64,000 bases of DNA, taken from the NCBI RefSeq assembly GCF_019249215.1, contig NZ_JAESDI010000016.1, positions 1 to 64,000 of the forward strand. Reading direction: 5' to 3'. Below, piece by piece: positions 23,624-33,923 of this stretch. This stretch comes from Alteromonas lipotrueae (GTDB lineage Bacteria > Pseudomonadota > Gammaproteobacteria > Enterobacterales > Alteromonadaceae). Position 1 is the stretch's first letter, and each line of letters begins with the position of its first letter. Under the pieces are notes generated by a model, which was given only the letters and a program-made list of their open reading frames with translations, did not search any database and was not told the DNA's origin. Position numbers and translations under genes: made by a program.

Positions 23624-26025
23624 TGAGCGAGAACCTTTGTTTCCATTGCGCGTTACCTAACGATGCAACACACAAATACGAAGCAGTAATATTAGGTGAA
23701 ACTAGGCAGCTCTGCTGCCCTGGTTGCCAAGCGGTTGCTCAGGCCATCGTTGATAATGGCTTAGAAGATTATTATCAGTTTCGTACTGAGCCTGCCCAAA
23801 AGTCAGACGATGGTATATTAGAAAGCCTTTCTGCGCTTAATGTTTATGACGACCCAGCCCTTCAAGAAGAGTTTGTTTTTGACGAAGGACAGCACAAGCA
23901 AATACAGCTAACCCTTGAAGGCATAACGTGTGCAGCGTGCGGTTGGCTGATTGAAAAGCAGCTTTCAAAAGTATCCGGCATTGCGCAAGTCGCCGTAAAC
24001 GTTCAGGAGCGCCGCGCACTAATAACCTGGGAACCCGATGTTATTAAGCTTAGCCAGATACTCACCACACTAAAACGCATAGGTTATGTTGGCTCACCGT
24101 TTCACCCTGATGAACATGAAGCGAGCTATAAGCGCGAGCAAAAATCGTTTATTAAAAAGTTAGGCTTGGCAGGCATCATGACCATGCAGGTGATGATGCT
24201 AATGGCTGGGCTTTACTTCGATTGGTTTGGTGCCATTGAACAAGAAACCCGTCAATACTTTTATTGGGTTGCACTCACCCTTACCACCCCAGTAGTACTT
24301 TATTCAGGAAGCGCGTTCTATTTAGGTGCTTTGAAGGCAATAAGCGCAAAAACCGTGAATATGGATGTGCCTGTCACCCTCGCGGTATTTGGCACCTACT
24401 TTGCGGGTTTACGTTCCACTTTGCTAGAGCAAGGTGAAGTGTATTTTGAATCCATATGCATGTTTATCTTTCTACTGCTGTTAAGCCGATTCCTCGAACA
24501 TAGAAGCAGGCACCGTGCGGCGCAAATTTCAGCCAACATGATGCAGTATATTCCTGTATCTGCCACTAAAATTCAAGATGATGGCAGTATGATTCAATGC
24601 CTAGCAAAGCTGCTAGTGCCCGATGATGTTGTATTAATAAAGCCTGGTGAGACCATCCCTGTAGACGGTATCGTGCTAGACGGCACTGCTGCGGTTGATG
24701 AGTCTATGTTAACGGGAGAATTTAACCCCGTAAGTAAATCGACCAGCCATGTAGTTTATGGTGGTACAGTAAATCAAGATGGTACACTAACGGTTAAAGT
24801 AACCCAAAGCTTAAAGCATGCCTTAGTCAACCAAATAGTACGTTTGCAGGCTAGCGCCATGGCAAGTAAACCAAAAGCCGCGCAAATTGCCGATAACTTT
24901 TCCCGTTATTTTGTGTTCTCGGTGTTGTTGATATCGGCTTTAACGTACAGTTATTGGTCGTTTGTGGGCAGTGAAGAAGCGTTTTGGATCACCATCTCGG
25001 TATTAGTGGCAACCTGCCCTTGTGCCCTTGGCTTAGCCACACCGTCAGCGTTAACCTGTGCCATGGCAAAGCTAAATCGTCAGGGCATTTTGTTAAAGCG
25101 TGCTGATGCGTTAGAGCAACTCAACGATATTGATACTATTGCCCTTGATAAAACCGGCACACTAACCGAAGGCAAGTTCTCGTTGCAACAGCGCTGGTTT
25201 GCTAAAGGGGTAGATCCGGTGCAGGTAATGGCGCTCACCGCATTGTTAGAGTCTCGTTCTGAGCACCCTATTGCGCGTGCCTTCGACAGCGATAATGTTA
25301 AGTCACAAAATAAAACCCCACCTAATAGCATGAACGGATTTACCGTTACACCAGGTGGTGGCATTAGTGGTGAGATAAACAACGTAGTTTTTACTATGGG
25401 CTCAGCCGTATTTTGTAACTTACCAACCACCTCTAAGGTAGACATACCGGCAAATGTGTTTTTGTGTGCCGACGGTGTATTAATGGCGGCGTTTTGCGTC
25501 AATGATAGCTTGCGTCAAGATGCCTTAGCGACACTCAACGCACTGAATGCACATCAATTGGTGGTGTTAAGTGGTGATACACAAAATAATGTTAATGCAC
25601 TTACTGCCAGCTTACCTATCAATTTAGCGAAAGGTGGCCTATCGCCTGAGCAAAAGTATTCTCAGGTGCATACGTTACAAAAGCAAGGCCGCAAAGTCAT
25701 GATGATGGGCGACGGTATAAACGATGCCCCTGTTCTTGCAAGTGCAGATGTGGCGGTTGCGGTAGGAAACGCCACCGATGTAGCCAAAACAGCGGCAGAT
25801 GTTATTTTGCTGGGAGACAGCTTGCTGTCGGTACCAACCTTATTTTCAGTGGCTAAACAGGCAAAGCGTAAAATTCAGCAAAACATCGCATGGTCAGTAG
25901 GTTACAATATAATCATTCTTCCTTTTGCGGTGTCGGGTTTACTCTCTCCCTGGATGGCCGTGGTTGGCATGTCACTGAGTAGTATTATTGTGGTCACCAA
26001 TTCAACGAGGTTATTAAGTAAATAA
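23623..26025 (+). CDS. ccoI: Copper-exporting P-type ATPase for cbb3 assembly
   Basis: 800 aa. N-terminal Cys-rich metal site (CFHCALPND, CCPGCQAV) of the FixI group, HMA domain with GITCAACGWL (about 105-115), eight membrane helices, transmembrane CPC (TCPCALGLATP), phosphorylation site DKTGTLTEG and GDGINDAPVLASADVAVA. Delivers copper across the inner membrane for the CcoN binuclear centre. Confidence 0.93.
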   Translation: MSENLCFHCALPNDATHKYEAVILGETRQLCCPGCQAVAQAIVDNGLEDYYQFRTEPAQKSDDGILESLSALNVYDDPALQEEFVFDEGQHKQIQLTLEGITCAACGWLIEKQLSKVSGIAQVAVNVQERRALITWEPDVIKLSQILTTLKRIGYVGSPFHPDEHEASYKREQKSFIKKLGLAGIMTMQVMMLMAGLYFDWFGAIEQETRQYFYWVALTLTTPVVLYSGSAFYLGALKAISAKTVNMDVPVTLAVFGTYFAGLRSTLLEQGEVYFESICMFIFLLLLSRFLEHRSRHRAAQISANMMQYIPVSATKIQDDGSMIQCLAKLLVPDDVVLIKPGETIPVDGIVLDGTAAVDESMLTGEFNPVSKSTSHVVYGGTVNQDGTLTVKVTQSLKHALVNQIVRLQASAMASKPKAAQIADNFSRYFVFSVLLISALTYSYWSFVGSEEAFWITISVLVATCPCALGLATPSALTCAMAKLNRQGILLKRADALEQLNDIDTIALDKTGTLTEGKFSLQQRWFAKGVDPVQVMALTALLESRSEHPIARAFDSDNVKSQNKTPPNSMNGFTVTPGGGISGEINNVVFTMGSAVFCNLPTTSKVDIPANVFLCADGVLMAAFCVNDSLRQDALATLNALNAHQLVVLSGDTQNNVNALTASLPINLAKGGLSPEQKYSQVHTLQKQGRKVMMMGDGINDAPVLASADVAVAVGNATDVAKTAADVILLGDSLLSVPTLFSVAKQAKRKIQQNIAWSVGYNIIILPFAVSGLLSPWMAVVGMSLSSIIVVTNSTRLLSK

Positions 26026-26026
26026 C

Positions 26027-26242
26027 ATGAGTATCATTTACGTCTTAATTCCCATCGCTATCATCATTGTTGCGTTGGCGCTGGTTATCTTTTTCTGGGC
26101 GGTTAAAACCAATCAGTTTGAAGACCTTGATAGACAGGGCTATAGCATTTTGTTTGATGATGATTTATCAGGTGATGAAAAGAAGCTAGCCGAGCAGCGA
26201 AAGCAGTTACAACAACGTAAAGAAACTGATGACAGAGGTTAA
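26027..26242 (+). CDS. ccoS: cbb3 oxidase maturation protein
   Basis: 71 aa: one N-terminal helix, then FFWAVKTNQFEDLDRQGYSI and FDDD, the hallmark of CcoS. Starts one base after ccoI stop; its 3' end overlaps the next gene by 14 bases. Confidence 0.93.
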   Translation: MSIIYVLIPIAIIIVALALVIFFWAVKTNQFEDLDRQGYSILFDDDLSGDEKKLAEQRKQLQQRKETDDRG

Positions 26243-26888
26243 TATATTCTCTGCCTTTTTCATTGGAATTGCTGGCGGAGTGCATTGTGTTGGCATGTGT
26301 GGCGGTATTGTTGCGGCACTACGCACGGTAACGCCAAGTAATGAACCTGCTTTACCCTACACCCTTGCCTATAATTTTGGCCGTATTCTCAGCTACACAT
26401 TAGCCGGTGCTATTACAGGCGCTGTCGGCCAAATGGCAACCGAATTTGTGCCTATCGCTAAACCCGTTTTATCTTTGATTAGTGGCGTTATGCTGGTGCT
26501 TTTAGCGTGTTATTTGGGAAAGTGGTGGCAAGGCTTGAATTATATTGAAGCTATGGGGCGCGGGTTATTTAAAGCTATTCAGCCCTTATCTAAACGATTT
26601 CTTCCATTCAAAAGCCCGGTTTATGCACTACCCTATGGTTTCATATGGGGCTGGCTTCCCTGCGGGTTGGTCTATTCCACGTTAACGTGGTCATTAGCAT
26701 CAGGCTCGGCCGTTGACGGCGCTGCCATTATGCTATTTTTTGGGTTAGGTACTCTGCCCACTTTGCTGGCGGCAAGCGCAGGTAGTCAGTACCTAATAGC
26801 CGGTTTCAGGCACCCCGTGGTAAGACAATGCTTATCTGGAATATTGGCTATTTACGCTCTCTTTTTAATTTATGCAGCAATTTCATAA
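26229..26888 (+). CDS. SafE/TauE-like membrane protein of the cbb3 assembly cluster
   Basis: 219 aa, about six helices. Begins with the conserved GIAGGVHCVGMCGGIV and later has PYGFIWGWLPCGLVYSTL, pairs of Cys-containing motifs typical of this DsbD-related group that clusters with ccoS. Probably involved in copper handling or thiol chemistry for oxidase maturation rather than sulfite export; family naming is historical. Confidence 0.82.
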   Translation: MTEVNIFSAFFIGIAGGVHCVGMCGGIVAALRTVTPSNEPALPYTLAYNFGRILSYTLAGAITGAVGQMATEFVPIAKPVLSLISGVMLVLLACYLGKWWQGLNYIEAMGRGLFKAIQPLSKRFLPFKSPVYALPYGFIWGWLPCGLVYSTLTWSLASGSAVDGAAIMLFFGLGTLPTLLAASAGSQYLIAGFRHPVVRQCLSGILAIYALFLIYAAIS

Positions 26889-26937
26889 ACAAAAGAGTAA
26901 GATTATATTAAGTCGACCCTATTTATAGTTTGAACTT

Positions 26938-27678
26938 ATGAGCAAAGGAAGCCAATTCTCAATTCATTGTCAAAATTGCAGTTTCAGCCACTTGTGTTTA
27001 CCCGTTGCGCTAAACAAGACTGAGATTGAATCTTTAGATGATATTATTGAGCGAAAGAAACCCCTTCACAAGAGTGATTTGCTGGTAAAGTCGGGAGATA
27101 CATTTAACTCTCTTTACGCAGTACGCACGGGCTCTTTTAAGTCTTTCGTCACCAATTCAGATGGTGAAGAGCAGATTACAGGTTTTCACTTCCCTGGCGA
27201 TATTATCGGCTTCGATGCATTACGGGAAAACAAGCACCAAAGCTATGCCCAGGCATTAGAAACCGCCATGGTGTGCGAATTACCGTATGAGACGCTTGAT
27301 GAGATGTCGGTTCAATTTCCGAAGTTAAGACATCAAATAATGAGTTTCATGAGTGCGGAAATTAAACAAGATCATGACCTCATGATGTTGCTTAATAAGC
27401 GCTCAGCGGAAGAACGTCTATTGTATTTCCTCTCTCAGCTTTCTCAACGTTTCGAAGAACGTGGATTTTCAAATAAAGAATTTCACCTAACCATGACCCG
27501 AAATGAAATTGGGAACTACCTGGGTCTAACTATTGAAACCATTAGCCGCTTATTAAGCCGTTTTCAAAAAGAAAATATTATCCAAGTGGACGGTAAACTC
27601 ATCACTATTTTAGATTTTGATGAGATGTCACAACGTTTAACGTCTGTGGTTGCACCTAATATCGCCTGTAATAGCTAA
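26938..27678 (+). CDS. fnr: Oxygen-sensing regulator FNR
   Basis: 246 aa. 4Fe-4S ligands C-x2-C-x5-C at the start ([12 protein letters not shown]) plus the inner Cys ([12 protein letters not shown]), a cAMP-type sensor domain, and the HTH with recognition helix [10 protein letters not shown], whose E-x2-SR reads TTGAT/ATCAA. A stop lies just upstream in frame, so the start is fixed; there is no clear ribosome site. Likely acts on the boxes at 13946, 19616 and 27691. Confidence 0.94.
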   Translation: MSKGSQFSIHCQNCSFSHLCLPVALNKTEIESLDDIIERKKPLHKSDLLVKSGDTFNSLYAVRTGSFKSFVTNSDGEEQITGFHFPGDIIGFDALRENKHQSYAQALETAMVCELPYETLDEMSVQFPKLRHQIMSFMSAEIKQDHDLMMLLNKRSAEERLLYFLSQLSQRFEERGFSNKEFHLTMTRNEIGNYLGLTIETISRLLSRFQKENIIQVDGKLITILDFDEMSQRLTSVVAPNIACNS

Positions 27679-27690
27679 TCTTCAAAGCTT

Positions 27691-27704
27691 TTGATCTAAA
27701 ACAA
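27691..27704. promoter_or_regulatory. FNR-like box upstream of uspE
   Basis: TTGAT-CTAA-AACAA, nine of ten conserved bases. A TATTAC -10 at 27725-27730 is placed for a class II FNR promoter, with start near 27739, 37 bases before uspE. Confidence 0.55.
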
Positions 27705-27775
27705 GTTACGTAATAGCAAATAGGTATTACACTTAAATTGTAGCAACCAAAAATCTAAAAATGTTTGGAGGGGTT

Positions 27776-28699
27776 ATGATTAAGTATGAACGTATTTTAG
27801 CGGTCATTGAAGCCGATAGAGATACCCAACCTGCGCTTAGCCGTGCATATGAACTTGCCAAAAAGACAGGTGCCTCTGTCACCGCCATGCTGGTGGTTTA
27901 CGACTTATCTTACGATATGACAACCATGCTTAGCCCTGATGATCGTGAAGCTATGCGCGATGCGGTCACTAAGGAACATGCGGGTTGGTTACGGAAAATC
28001 CTTAGCGATTTAGGGTTTGAAAAAACCGATATTGTTGTTGAGTGGAATAACCGTGCCTTTGAAGCTGTTGTGCATTACGTAATAGATAACAATATAGACT
28101 TGGTTGTAAAAGCAACCAAGCGCCATGACGATTTAGCCTCCGTTATTTTTACTCCTACAGACTGGCATCTCCTTAGAAAATGCCCCTCCCCCGTATTGTT
28201 GGTTAAAGAACATGAATGGCCTGAAAACGGCGAAATTATTGCGGCGGTAAATGTAGGCAGTGAAGACGACGAACATGCGCTACTCAACGACAAAATCACA
28301 GTTATTGCTAACGATTATGCCGCATTACTCAGCGGCAACGTAAATTTGGTTAACAGCTACCCTGCTACACCGCTTAATATTGCTATTGAAGTTCCTGAGT
28401 TCGACCCAGACACATACAACAACGCGGTAAAGCATCATCACGAACTCGAGATGAACACACACAGCGAAAAGTATGCTATCGATAGCGAGCGCTGTTATGT
28501 GAAAGAGGGGCTTCCTGAAAAAGTCATTCCAAGAATAGCCAAAGATATCGATGCCGAACTTGTGATCATTGGTACCGTTGGCAGAGTAGGTATTTCCGCG
28601 GCCCTTATAGGTAACACGGCTGAACATGTTATTGATGAACTTGTGTGTGATGTACTGGCAATAAAACCAGACGGCTTTATTTCGCCCCTTTCACGGTAA
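27776..28699 (+). CDS. uspE: Universal stress protein E, tandem Usp domains
   Basis: 307 aa from the ATG at 27776 (GGAGGGG just upstream). Two Usp domains; the signature FTPTDWHLLRKCPSPVLLVK and the C-terminal GTVGRVGISAALIGNTAEHV are nearly those of E. coli UspE. The fnr-uspE-ttcA order is the same as in E. coli. Confidence 0.92.
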   Translation: MIKYERILAVIEADRDTQPALSRAYELAKKTGASVTAMLVVYDLSYDMTTMLSPDDREAMRDAVTKEHAGWLRKILSDLGFEKTDIVVEWNNRAFEAVVHYVIDNNIDLVVKATKRHDDLASVIFTPTDWHLLRKCPSPVLLVKEHEWPENGEIIAAVNVGSEDDEHALLNDKITVIANDYAALLSGNVNLVNSYPATPLNIAIEVPEFDPDTYNNAVKHHHELEMNTHSEKYAIDSERCYVKEGLPEKVIPRIAKDIDAELVIIGTVGRVGISAALIGNTAEHVIDELVCDVLAIKPDGFISPLSR

Positions 28700-28722
28700 T
28701 TCAAACGTGTTTGTACACAGCC

Positions 28723-28795
28723 TGTCGGCACTGTTTGCTAGCACCGCTCTATAGTCTTTTGCGCTATTGTTTTTTGCTAGCGGCTAGTGCCGACA
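28723..28795. repeat. Long hairpin between uspE and ttcA
   Basis: Twenty-base arms 28723-28742 and 28776-28795 pair except for four central bases, around a 33-base loop. TGTCGGCACT and AGTGCCGACA form the base. No T run follows directly. A -10-like TATAAT (28844-28849) for ttcA lies downstream, so this may end the uspE transcript or be a mobile palindrome. Confidence 0.5.
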
Positions 28796-28879
28796 AGATA
28801 CAAAAAATCTTAACCTCGCACATTCAATTTTACCTGATTACTGTATAATGGTTTTTTTCGCAGTAACCAAGCTATTGAT

Positions 28880-29821
28880 ATGACCAGTGCAGGCACAAAC
28901 CGTGCAGACGCCCCGTTAACCGCGTCTCAAAACAAACAAAAATACAGCTTTAACAAGCTACAAAAGCGACTTCGTCGAAATGTAGGCAAAGCGATTGCTG
29001 ATTTCGGCATGATTGAACATAACGATAAAGTGATGGTGTGTTTGTCCGGAGGAAAAGACAGTTACACCATGCTTGATATTCTTATGTTTTTAAAACGCAT
29101 CGCGCCAATTCATTTTGACATTATTGCGGTTAACCTAGATCAAAAGCAGCCAGGATTTCCAGAACATGTACTTCCTGAATACCTTGAGAGTGTAGGTGTT
29201 GAATACAAAATTGTAGAAGAAGATACTTACTCTATTGTTATGGACAAAGTGCCTGAAGGTAAAACCACGTGTTCGCTTTGTTCACGATTACGTCGGGGCA
29301 TTTTATACAACACGGCCAAAAAATTAGGCGCCACTAAAATTGCGCTTGGCCACCACCGTGACGACATGCTAGAAACCTTCTTTTTGAACATGTTCCATGG
29401 CGGTAAGCTTAAATCAATGCCGCCAAAGCTGGTTAGCGACAATGGTGAACACATTGTGATCAGGCCCCTTGCCTATTGTACCGAGAAAGACATTCAGCGT
29501 TATTCTGATGCCGTAGAATTTCCTATTATTCCTTGCAACTTGTGCGGTTCTCAAGAGAATTTACAGCGTCAGAACGTTAAGGCCATGCTACAAGATTGGG
29601 ATCGTCGTTTTCCTGGACGTATTGAGTCTATGTTTAGTGCGCTTCAAAATGTAGCACCATCGCATTTGGTCGATCAGAATTTGCACGACTTTAAAGGTAT
29701 ATCTACGCAGAACGGCCCAGTTGAAGACGGTGATATTGGTTTCGATCCTCCCACCTTCGCGTCGCCAAGTGAGCCTTCTGACGACACGGTTCACGTTATC
29801 AATTTGATGGAATCAAACTAA
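28880..29821 (+). CDS. ttcA: tRNA 2-thiocytidine(32) synthetase
   Basis: 313 aa. PP-loop [10 protein letters not shown], the iron-sulfur cysteines [10 protein letters not shown] and CNLCGSQ, and [16 protein letters not shown]. Uses an Fe-S cluster and ATP to thiolate C32 of certain tRNAs. Stop and next start are adjacent (29821/29822). Confidence 0.94.
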   Translation: MTSAGTNRADAPLTASQNKQKYSFNKLQKRLRRNVGKAIADFGMIEHNDKVMVCLSGGKDSYTMLDILMFLKRIAPIHFDIIAVNLDQKQPGFPEHVLPEYLESVGVEYKIVEEDTYSIVMDKVPEGKTTCSLCSRLRRGILYNTAKKLGATKIALGHHRDDMLETFFLNMFHGGKLKSMPPKLVSDNGEHIVIRPLAYCTEKDIQRYSDAVEFPIIPCNLCGSQENLQRQNVKAMLQDWDRRFPGRIESMFSALQNVAPSHLVDQNLHDFKGISTQNGPVEDGDIGFDPPTFASPSEPSDDTVHVINLMESN

Positions 29822-30823
29822 ATGAAAATTGGTCTAGCATTAGGTGCGGGTGCCGCAAGAGGTTGGACCCACATTGGTATTATTCAAGCGTTAGAAAAGC
29901 TGGGTATTAAAATTGACGTCGTAGCAGGTTGCTCTATTGGTGCCTATGTCGGTGCAGCCTACGCTAGTGGCAAGTTAGAAGGCCTTAAAGAATGGTCTTG
30001 TTCTTTGTCAGATTGGCAGGTACTCGCCTTGATGGGTGTTGGCTTACGCAGAGGCGGCATTGCTAGTGGGCAAAAAGTGTTTGATAAACTTGCCAGTGAA
30101 TTTTGTGCCCCAACCTACGAAGCAATGGAAAAACCGTTCGCCTCGGTGGCTACCGATTTGTACACGGGCCGTGAAGTGGTTTTCAGTTCGGGCGAAATTG
30201 GTAACACCATTCAAGCTTCGTGTGCTATTCCTGCACTATTTGCCCCAGTGGCTCATGGCGACCGTTGGTTAGTTGATGGTGCGGTAGTTAATCCAGTGCC
30301 TGTTAATCTATGTCGACAGCTTGGTGCCGATTTTGTGATTGCCGTGAACCTTAATGCTGACTTCAGGCCACTTAGGCTTGAAAAATTACGACTAGATCAC
30401 GAAGAGAACCAAAGAAAAACCGAAGACTTTTTCACTAAAAGCCAAAATGTGCTTAAGCAATGGTTTTCACCTGACAGTAAAGAAAAAGAAGAAACGGAAA
30501 CCGACAGCAAGCACACCGAACAAAACGAAGGGGTTGCTAGCGACGCTATTGAGGCCATAGAAGAAACGATTTCTCCACCACCTAATAAAGTCCCCAGAGG
30601 TAACCCACCAGGGATTTTAAGTGTAATGAGTAGTTCGCTGGAGATACTTCAAGCGAGGGTGACACGTTCACGTTTAGCGGGCGATCCGCCGGATATTCTT
30701 ATAGAGCCCCAATTAACGGATGTGGGTATTATGGAATTTCATCGTGCACAAGAGCTATGCGAAAAGGGTGAAGAAACCATCACCCGAATTGCTGAGCAAA
30801 TTAAGTATCAACTGTTAGCTTGA
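29822..30823 (+). CDS. rssA: Patatin-like phospholipase (RssA type)
   Basis: 333 aa. Oxyanion-hole loop GAGAARG, nucleophile elbow GCSIG, and catalytic Asp in DGAVVNPVP. A Glu/Lys-rich insert (residues about 215-255) makes it longer than E. coli RssA. Probable cytoplasmic or peripheral lipid hydrolase. Its 3' end overlaps the convergent gene by nine bases. Confidence 0.85.
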   Translation: MKIGLALGAGAARGWTHIGIIQALEKLGIKIDVVAGCSIGAYVGAAYASGKLEGLKEWSCSLSDWQVLALMGVGLRRGGIASGQKVFDKLASEFCAPTYEAMEKPFASVATDLYTGREVVFSSGEIGNTIQASCAIPALFAPVAHGDRWLVDGAVVNPVPVNLCRQLGADFVIAVNLNADFRPLRLEKLRLDHEENQRKTEDFFTKSQNVLKQWFSPDSKEKEETETDSKHTEQNEGVASDAIEAIEETISPPPNKVPRGNPPGILSVMSSSLEILQARVTRSRLAGDPPDILIEPQLTDVGIMEFHRAQELCEKGEETITRIAEQIKYQLLA

Positions 30824-31450
30824 TGCCATAGCGGTAACACGAAGTGGGGCTTTCGGTAAGGTAAGCCCTTTGATTTCGTTGATTTCGCTTTGTTCTAGGT
30901 GAAGTATACCGTTGTTGATATGCAGCCCTTCTGGGGTAATATAATCTAAGTTTCTATCATCGAATTGCAACATCAACCCTTTAACGGTTGGCATTAAGAA
31001 CGATAAAAAGCTGCCCATTTCATTGAAGAACGCTTCATATTGACCATAGATAAAATTCAGCTCTTCTTTTGTATAACTGGCGGTTAAGTATTCACTTTTT
31101 GTTTCGAGCTGAACTGACATATCGCACACATTTGCCGCTTCCGTTAAATCTATGCGTATAAATGCATTCGCTAATTTTAGCGCTTTTTCCGTAGGTACCG
31201 TGAATCTATACTCATCACTAACCTCCAATGGCATAGTTTGTTTGTCAGTGACAATTTCAGCGTTATTAATTTCACATAACCGCCCTTCACCAACCCTCAG
31301 AAAACCAAAAGCGAATTGCAGAGCTTGAGTGTCTTCATTATCAAGTTTTTTTACGTGGCTATAAAAACGGCTATATTCCACATTTACCATTTCGGCGGCA
31401 ACACTTGAGGTGAGTAATGCGCCAATAAGCGCGCATGCTATACGTTTCAT
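30815..31450 (-). CDS. DUF2987-family periplasmic protein
   Basis: 211 aa with a signal peptide (MKRIACALIGALLTSSVAAE). The rest resembles the DUF2987 group of marine gammaproteobacteria (VNVEYSRFYSHVKKLD start; FAFGFLRVGEGRLCEI). Function unknown. Overlaps the upstream glucosaminidase gene by four bases, so they form an operon. Confidence 0.72.
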   Translation of the reverse strand: MKRIACALIGALLTSSVAAEMVNVEYSRFYSHVKKLDNEDTQALQFAFGFLRVGEGRLCEINNAEIVTDKQTMPLEVSDEYRFTVPTEKALKLANAFIRIDLTEAANVCDMSVQLETKSEYLTASYTKEELNFIYGQYEAFFNEMGSFLSFLMPTVKGLMLQFDDRNLDYITPEGLHINNGILHLEQSEINEIKGLTLPKAPLRVTAMASS

Positions 31451-32238
31451 TCAGTTAAGAACTCCTGGTTAAACCGGATCATGGTTTGTAATTCGTCTAC
31501 ATAGGCCGCGCCACGCTCAGAGTAATTCATTAATCCCTCTGCCAAGGCTACACCAGTAATGGGGATTTGATTTGCTCTTAACCGCTCTCTGATTTCTCGC
31601 AAATCGGTATAGGCATCGTGTCTATTCAGGTTACGCATATAAGTATAAGTAGCGCGAGAAAGGCTGGAAAATTTCGCGACCTCGTGCGTTGCGCCCGCAT
31701 TTCGTTTACCAGGTACAAAACCGCAACCTTTTACAAAGCACCAAATACCAAAAAAGTTATAACCTTTTCTAGCAAAACGACTGGTGCCCCATGCCGACTC
31801 GTTTGCCGCTTGAACGAGCACGAGTTCAGCAGGCAAAATATCAATTTTGTGAAGCAATGCAAGCAGACGAGACGTTAGCGGTTGTTCCGCCTTTACGCGG
31901 TACTCAGTTTGTAGCCACTCAAGGCGGCTAATGTCATCGTCAGTTAGGGACTCTTCGTTCAAAGCCTTACGATACAAAGTTTGTATGTAGTGTCTAAGGG
32001 TAAGTAAATACGCATTTTGTTTTTCAACTTCAGGGCGTAAGTAATCAAAAAACGCGCTCTTCTTTTCTTTTATATCAGTATAAGCAGAAAAATCAGGAAC
32101 AGGTTTTGTCGCTTCAGGTGTTTCTGGAATATCTAAAATATCGGGCTCACGCTTAGTTAATATTAGCGCGTTAATGACTATTACTGCCAATACAGCGATA
32201 GTAATTAAAACAATTTTTAGGGTTTCCCGTTTATGCAT
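31447..32238 (-). CDS. Bax-like glucosaminidase-domain protein
   Basis: About 263 aa from ATG at 32238, which overlaps the preceding stop (ATGCATAA); starts at 32304 or 32253 would cut further into that gene. One N-terminal membrane anchor, then the glucosaminidase fold with catalytic Glu in QAANESAWGTSRFA and the Bax-type GYNFFGIWCFVKGCGFVPG. Probable periplasmic peptidoglycan hydrolase anchored in the inner membrane. Confidence 0.82.
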   Translation of the reverse strand: MHKRETLKIVLITIAVLAVIVINALILTKREPDILDIPETPEATKPVPDFSAYTDIKEKKSAFFDYLRPEVEKQNAYLLTLRHYIQTLYRKALNEESLTDDDISRLEWLQTEYRVKAEQPLTSRLLALLHKIDILPAELVLVQAANESAWGTSRFARKGYNFFGIWCFVKGCGFVPGKRNAGATHEVAKFSSLSRATYTYMRNLNRHDAYTDLREIRERLRANQIPITGVALAEGLMNYSERGAAYVDELQTMIRFNQEFLTE

Positions 32239-32992
32239 CGAAGCTCGACTCATTCGTTTTACTTTGAACAGATTCAGATTGGGTAGGTTCGCCCTCTTCA
32301 CCAATCATCTCTTCATACAACAAGCCTAGCATACTGAAATACAGGGGTAGAACCCAAACAAGGGACAAACCTAATGTAAAGGGAACGGAAATAAACAATA
32401 TAATGAAAATGGCAAACACACCCGCTAACTGTGCCCAATAAGCATTAAATACACGGCAAGATAAAATTATAGCGCGAAGCGGTGTTAGCGATTTATCGGC
32501 AACTAGCATCAGTGAAAAAGAGGTCGCCATCCAAAAGTACACACCAGGGACCACTAACAATACCAAGCCGATTTGCACCACAATGCCATTCACCAATTGA
32601 GTAAGGGCTAATGCGAATATTAAAGAGACATAGCTGAAAATAGAAAATACCGTGGTTTTTTGACCTCTGGCATGGCTTACCCCCATCATATACAACCCGC
32701 CGATTAGTGGTGCAACTATGAAAATAGCGACAATTTCAATTAACGATTGGTGTTCAAAAATGAAGGTGCCGTCTTCATTAAAAGTGATGAACTTCTGAGC
32801 AACAAAACCGAGTACGACAAACGTAAGAAATAGAACCAATGATGCTTGGAATAAGCTTAAAAAATTTGCTTTAGCCAAACCATTAGCGCGAGAAAACAAC
32901 GATTTAATATCGAAATCATATTGCTTTGAAAGTGTTCTTTCTAGCTTGCTTGATGGCTGGTTATCTTTAAAAGGCATTTTATTATCTGCCAC
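32231..32992 (-). CDS. Integral membrane protein of unknown function
   Basis: 253 aa, about five or six helices from residue 45 to 225, with an acidic C-terminal tail. Layout resembles the BPSS1780/DUF-type membrane proteins that span the inner membrane. First gene of a three-gene leftward operon with the glucosaminidase and DUF2987 genes. Confidence 0.65.
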   Translation of the reverse strand: MADNKMPFKDNQPSSKLERTLSKQYDFDIKSLFSRANGLAKANFLSLFQASLVLFLTFVVLGFVAQKFITFNEDGTFIFEHQSLIEIVAIFIVAPLIGGLYMMGVSHARGQKTTVFSIFSYVSLIFALALTQLVNGIVVQIGLVLLVVPGVYFWMATSFSLMLVADKSLTPLRAIILSCRVFNAYWAQLAGVFAIFIILFISVPFTLGLSLVWVLPLYFSMLGLLYEEMIGEEGEPTQSESVQSKTNESSFDA

Positions 32993-33130
32993 ACGTTCCT
33001 CTACTGCTGCTATCGAATTTAACCGCCGTATTATACATAAATATGGCGATTAACCCCAATAACCACGTGTTAGTTGATTAAATGTAATGACTCTCGATTT
33101 GCTTCTAAGAATAAATATCTGTGCGAAATG

Positions 33131-33823
33131 CTAGCCCAAGACTAATTTTGCGGCCAAGCCAACCAGTAAAACGCCCATTGCACGGTCAAGCCAGTACCCT
33201 TTTTTTCCAATAAGTTGAGCAATTTTACTGGTACTAAGTAGGTAGGATAAGAAGCAGAACCAAAGCCCTGTTGCTATGACTAAGTAAATACCATAACCAA
33301 GCTTGATTGAAAAAGGCGTGTCGATATCTATAATAGCGGTGAACAACGATAAGAAGAATAAGGTCGCTTTGGGGTTTAAGCCATTTGTTAAAAAACCAAT
33401 CCAAAGCGCTTTTTGCGCAGATATTTGCGAGCTAGCTTTTTTATTATTGGCCTCCTTGTTATCAGCTAGCTTAGTTTCATCCAGATTATCTACGCTGTTG
33501 CTTACCCCAGACTCGCCGTCTACTCGTGGTTGGCTAGGCCCGCTTTTTAATGCACCATACGCAAGATACAAAAGATAACCCGCCGCAAGATAACTAAAGG
33601 TTTGAAACAGCCATGGCGTGGTGGCAATAACTACGCTCAATCCCACTAATGAATACCCAACGTGCAGCAAAATCGCTAGTCCAATTCCAATGCTGGTATA
33701 AATAGCAATGCGGCGACCGTAAGCGAGGCTATTTCGAACCACTACCGCAAAATCAGGGCCTGGGCTAGCTACTGCAACAAGGTGTACTAGGGCGATAGTT
33801 AAAAATTCATTAAGGTAAGGCAT
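33131..33823 (-). CDS. LysE-family amino acid exporter
   Basis: 230 aa, six helices. N-terminal signature VASPGPDFAVVVRNSLAYGRR and the later GFLTNGLNPKATLFFLSLF are typical of LysE/RhtB translocators. A hydrophilic loop of about 35 residues (about 100-135) is longer than usual. Substrate not predictable. Confidence 0.85.
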   Translation of the reverse strand: MPYLNEFLTIALVHLVAVASPGPDFAVVVRNSLAYGRRIAIYTSIGIGLAILLHVGYSLVGLSVVIATTPWLFQTFSYLAAGYLLYLAYGALKSGPSQPRVDGESGVSNSVDNLDETKLADNKEANNKKASSQISAQKALWIGFLTNGLNPKATLFFLSLFTAIIDIDTPFSIKLGYGIYLVIATGLWFCFLSYLLSTSKIAQLIGKKGYWLDRAMGVLLVGLAAKLVLG

Positions 33824-33923
33824 ATATTTTTAATATTACTCTGTATTTTAAGTGTTCAGTGTCAGTGGGCTTACATGGTAGTAAAGCGTTTTTAGCCATG
33901 AAATCTTCAAGTCATGACTTTAG

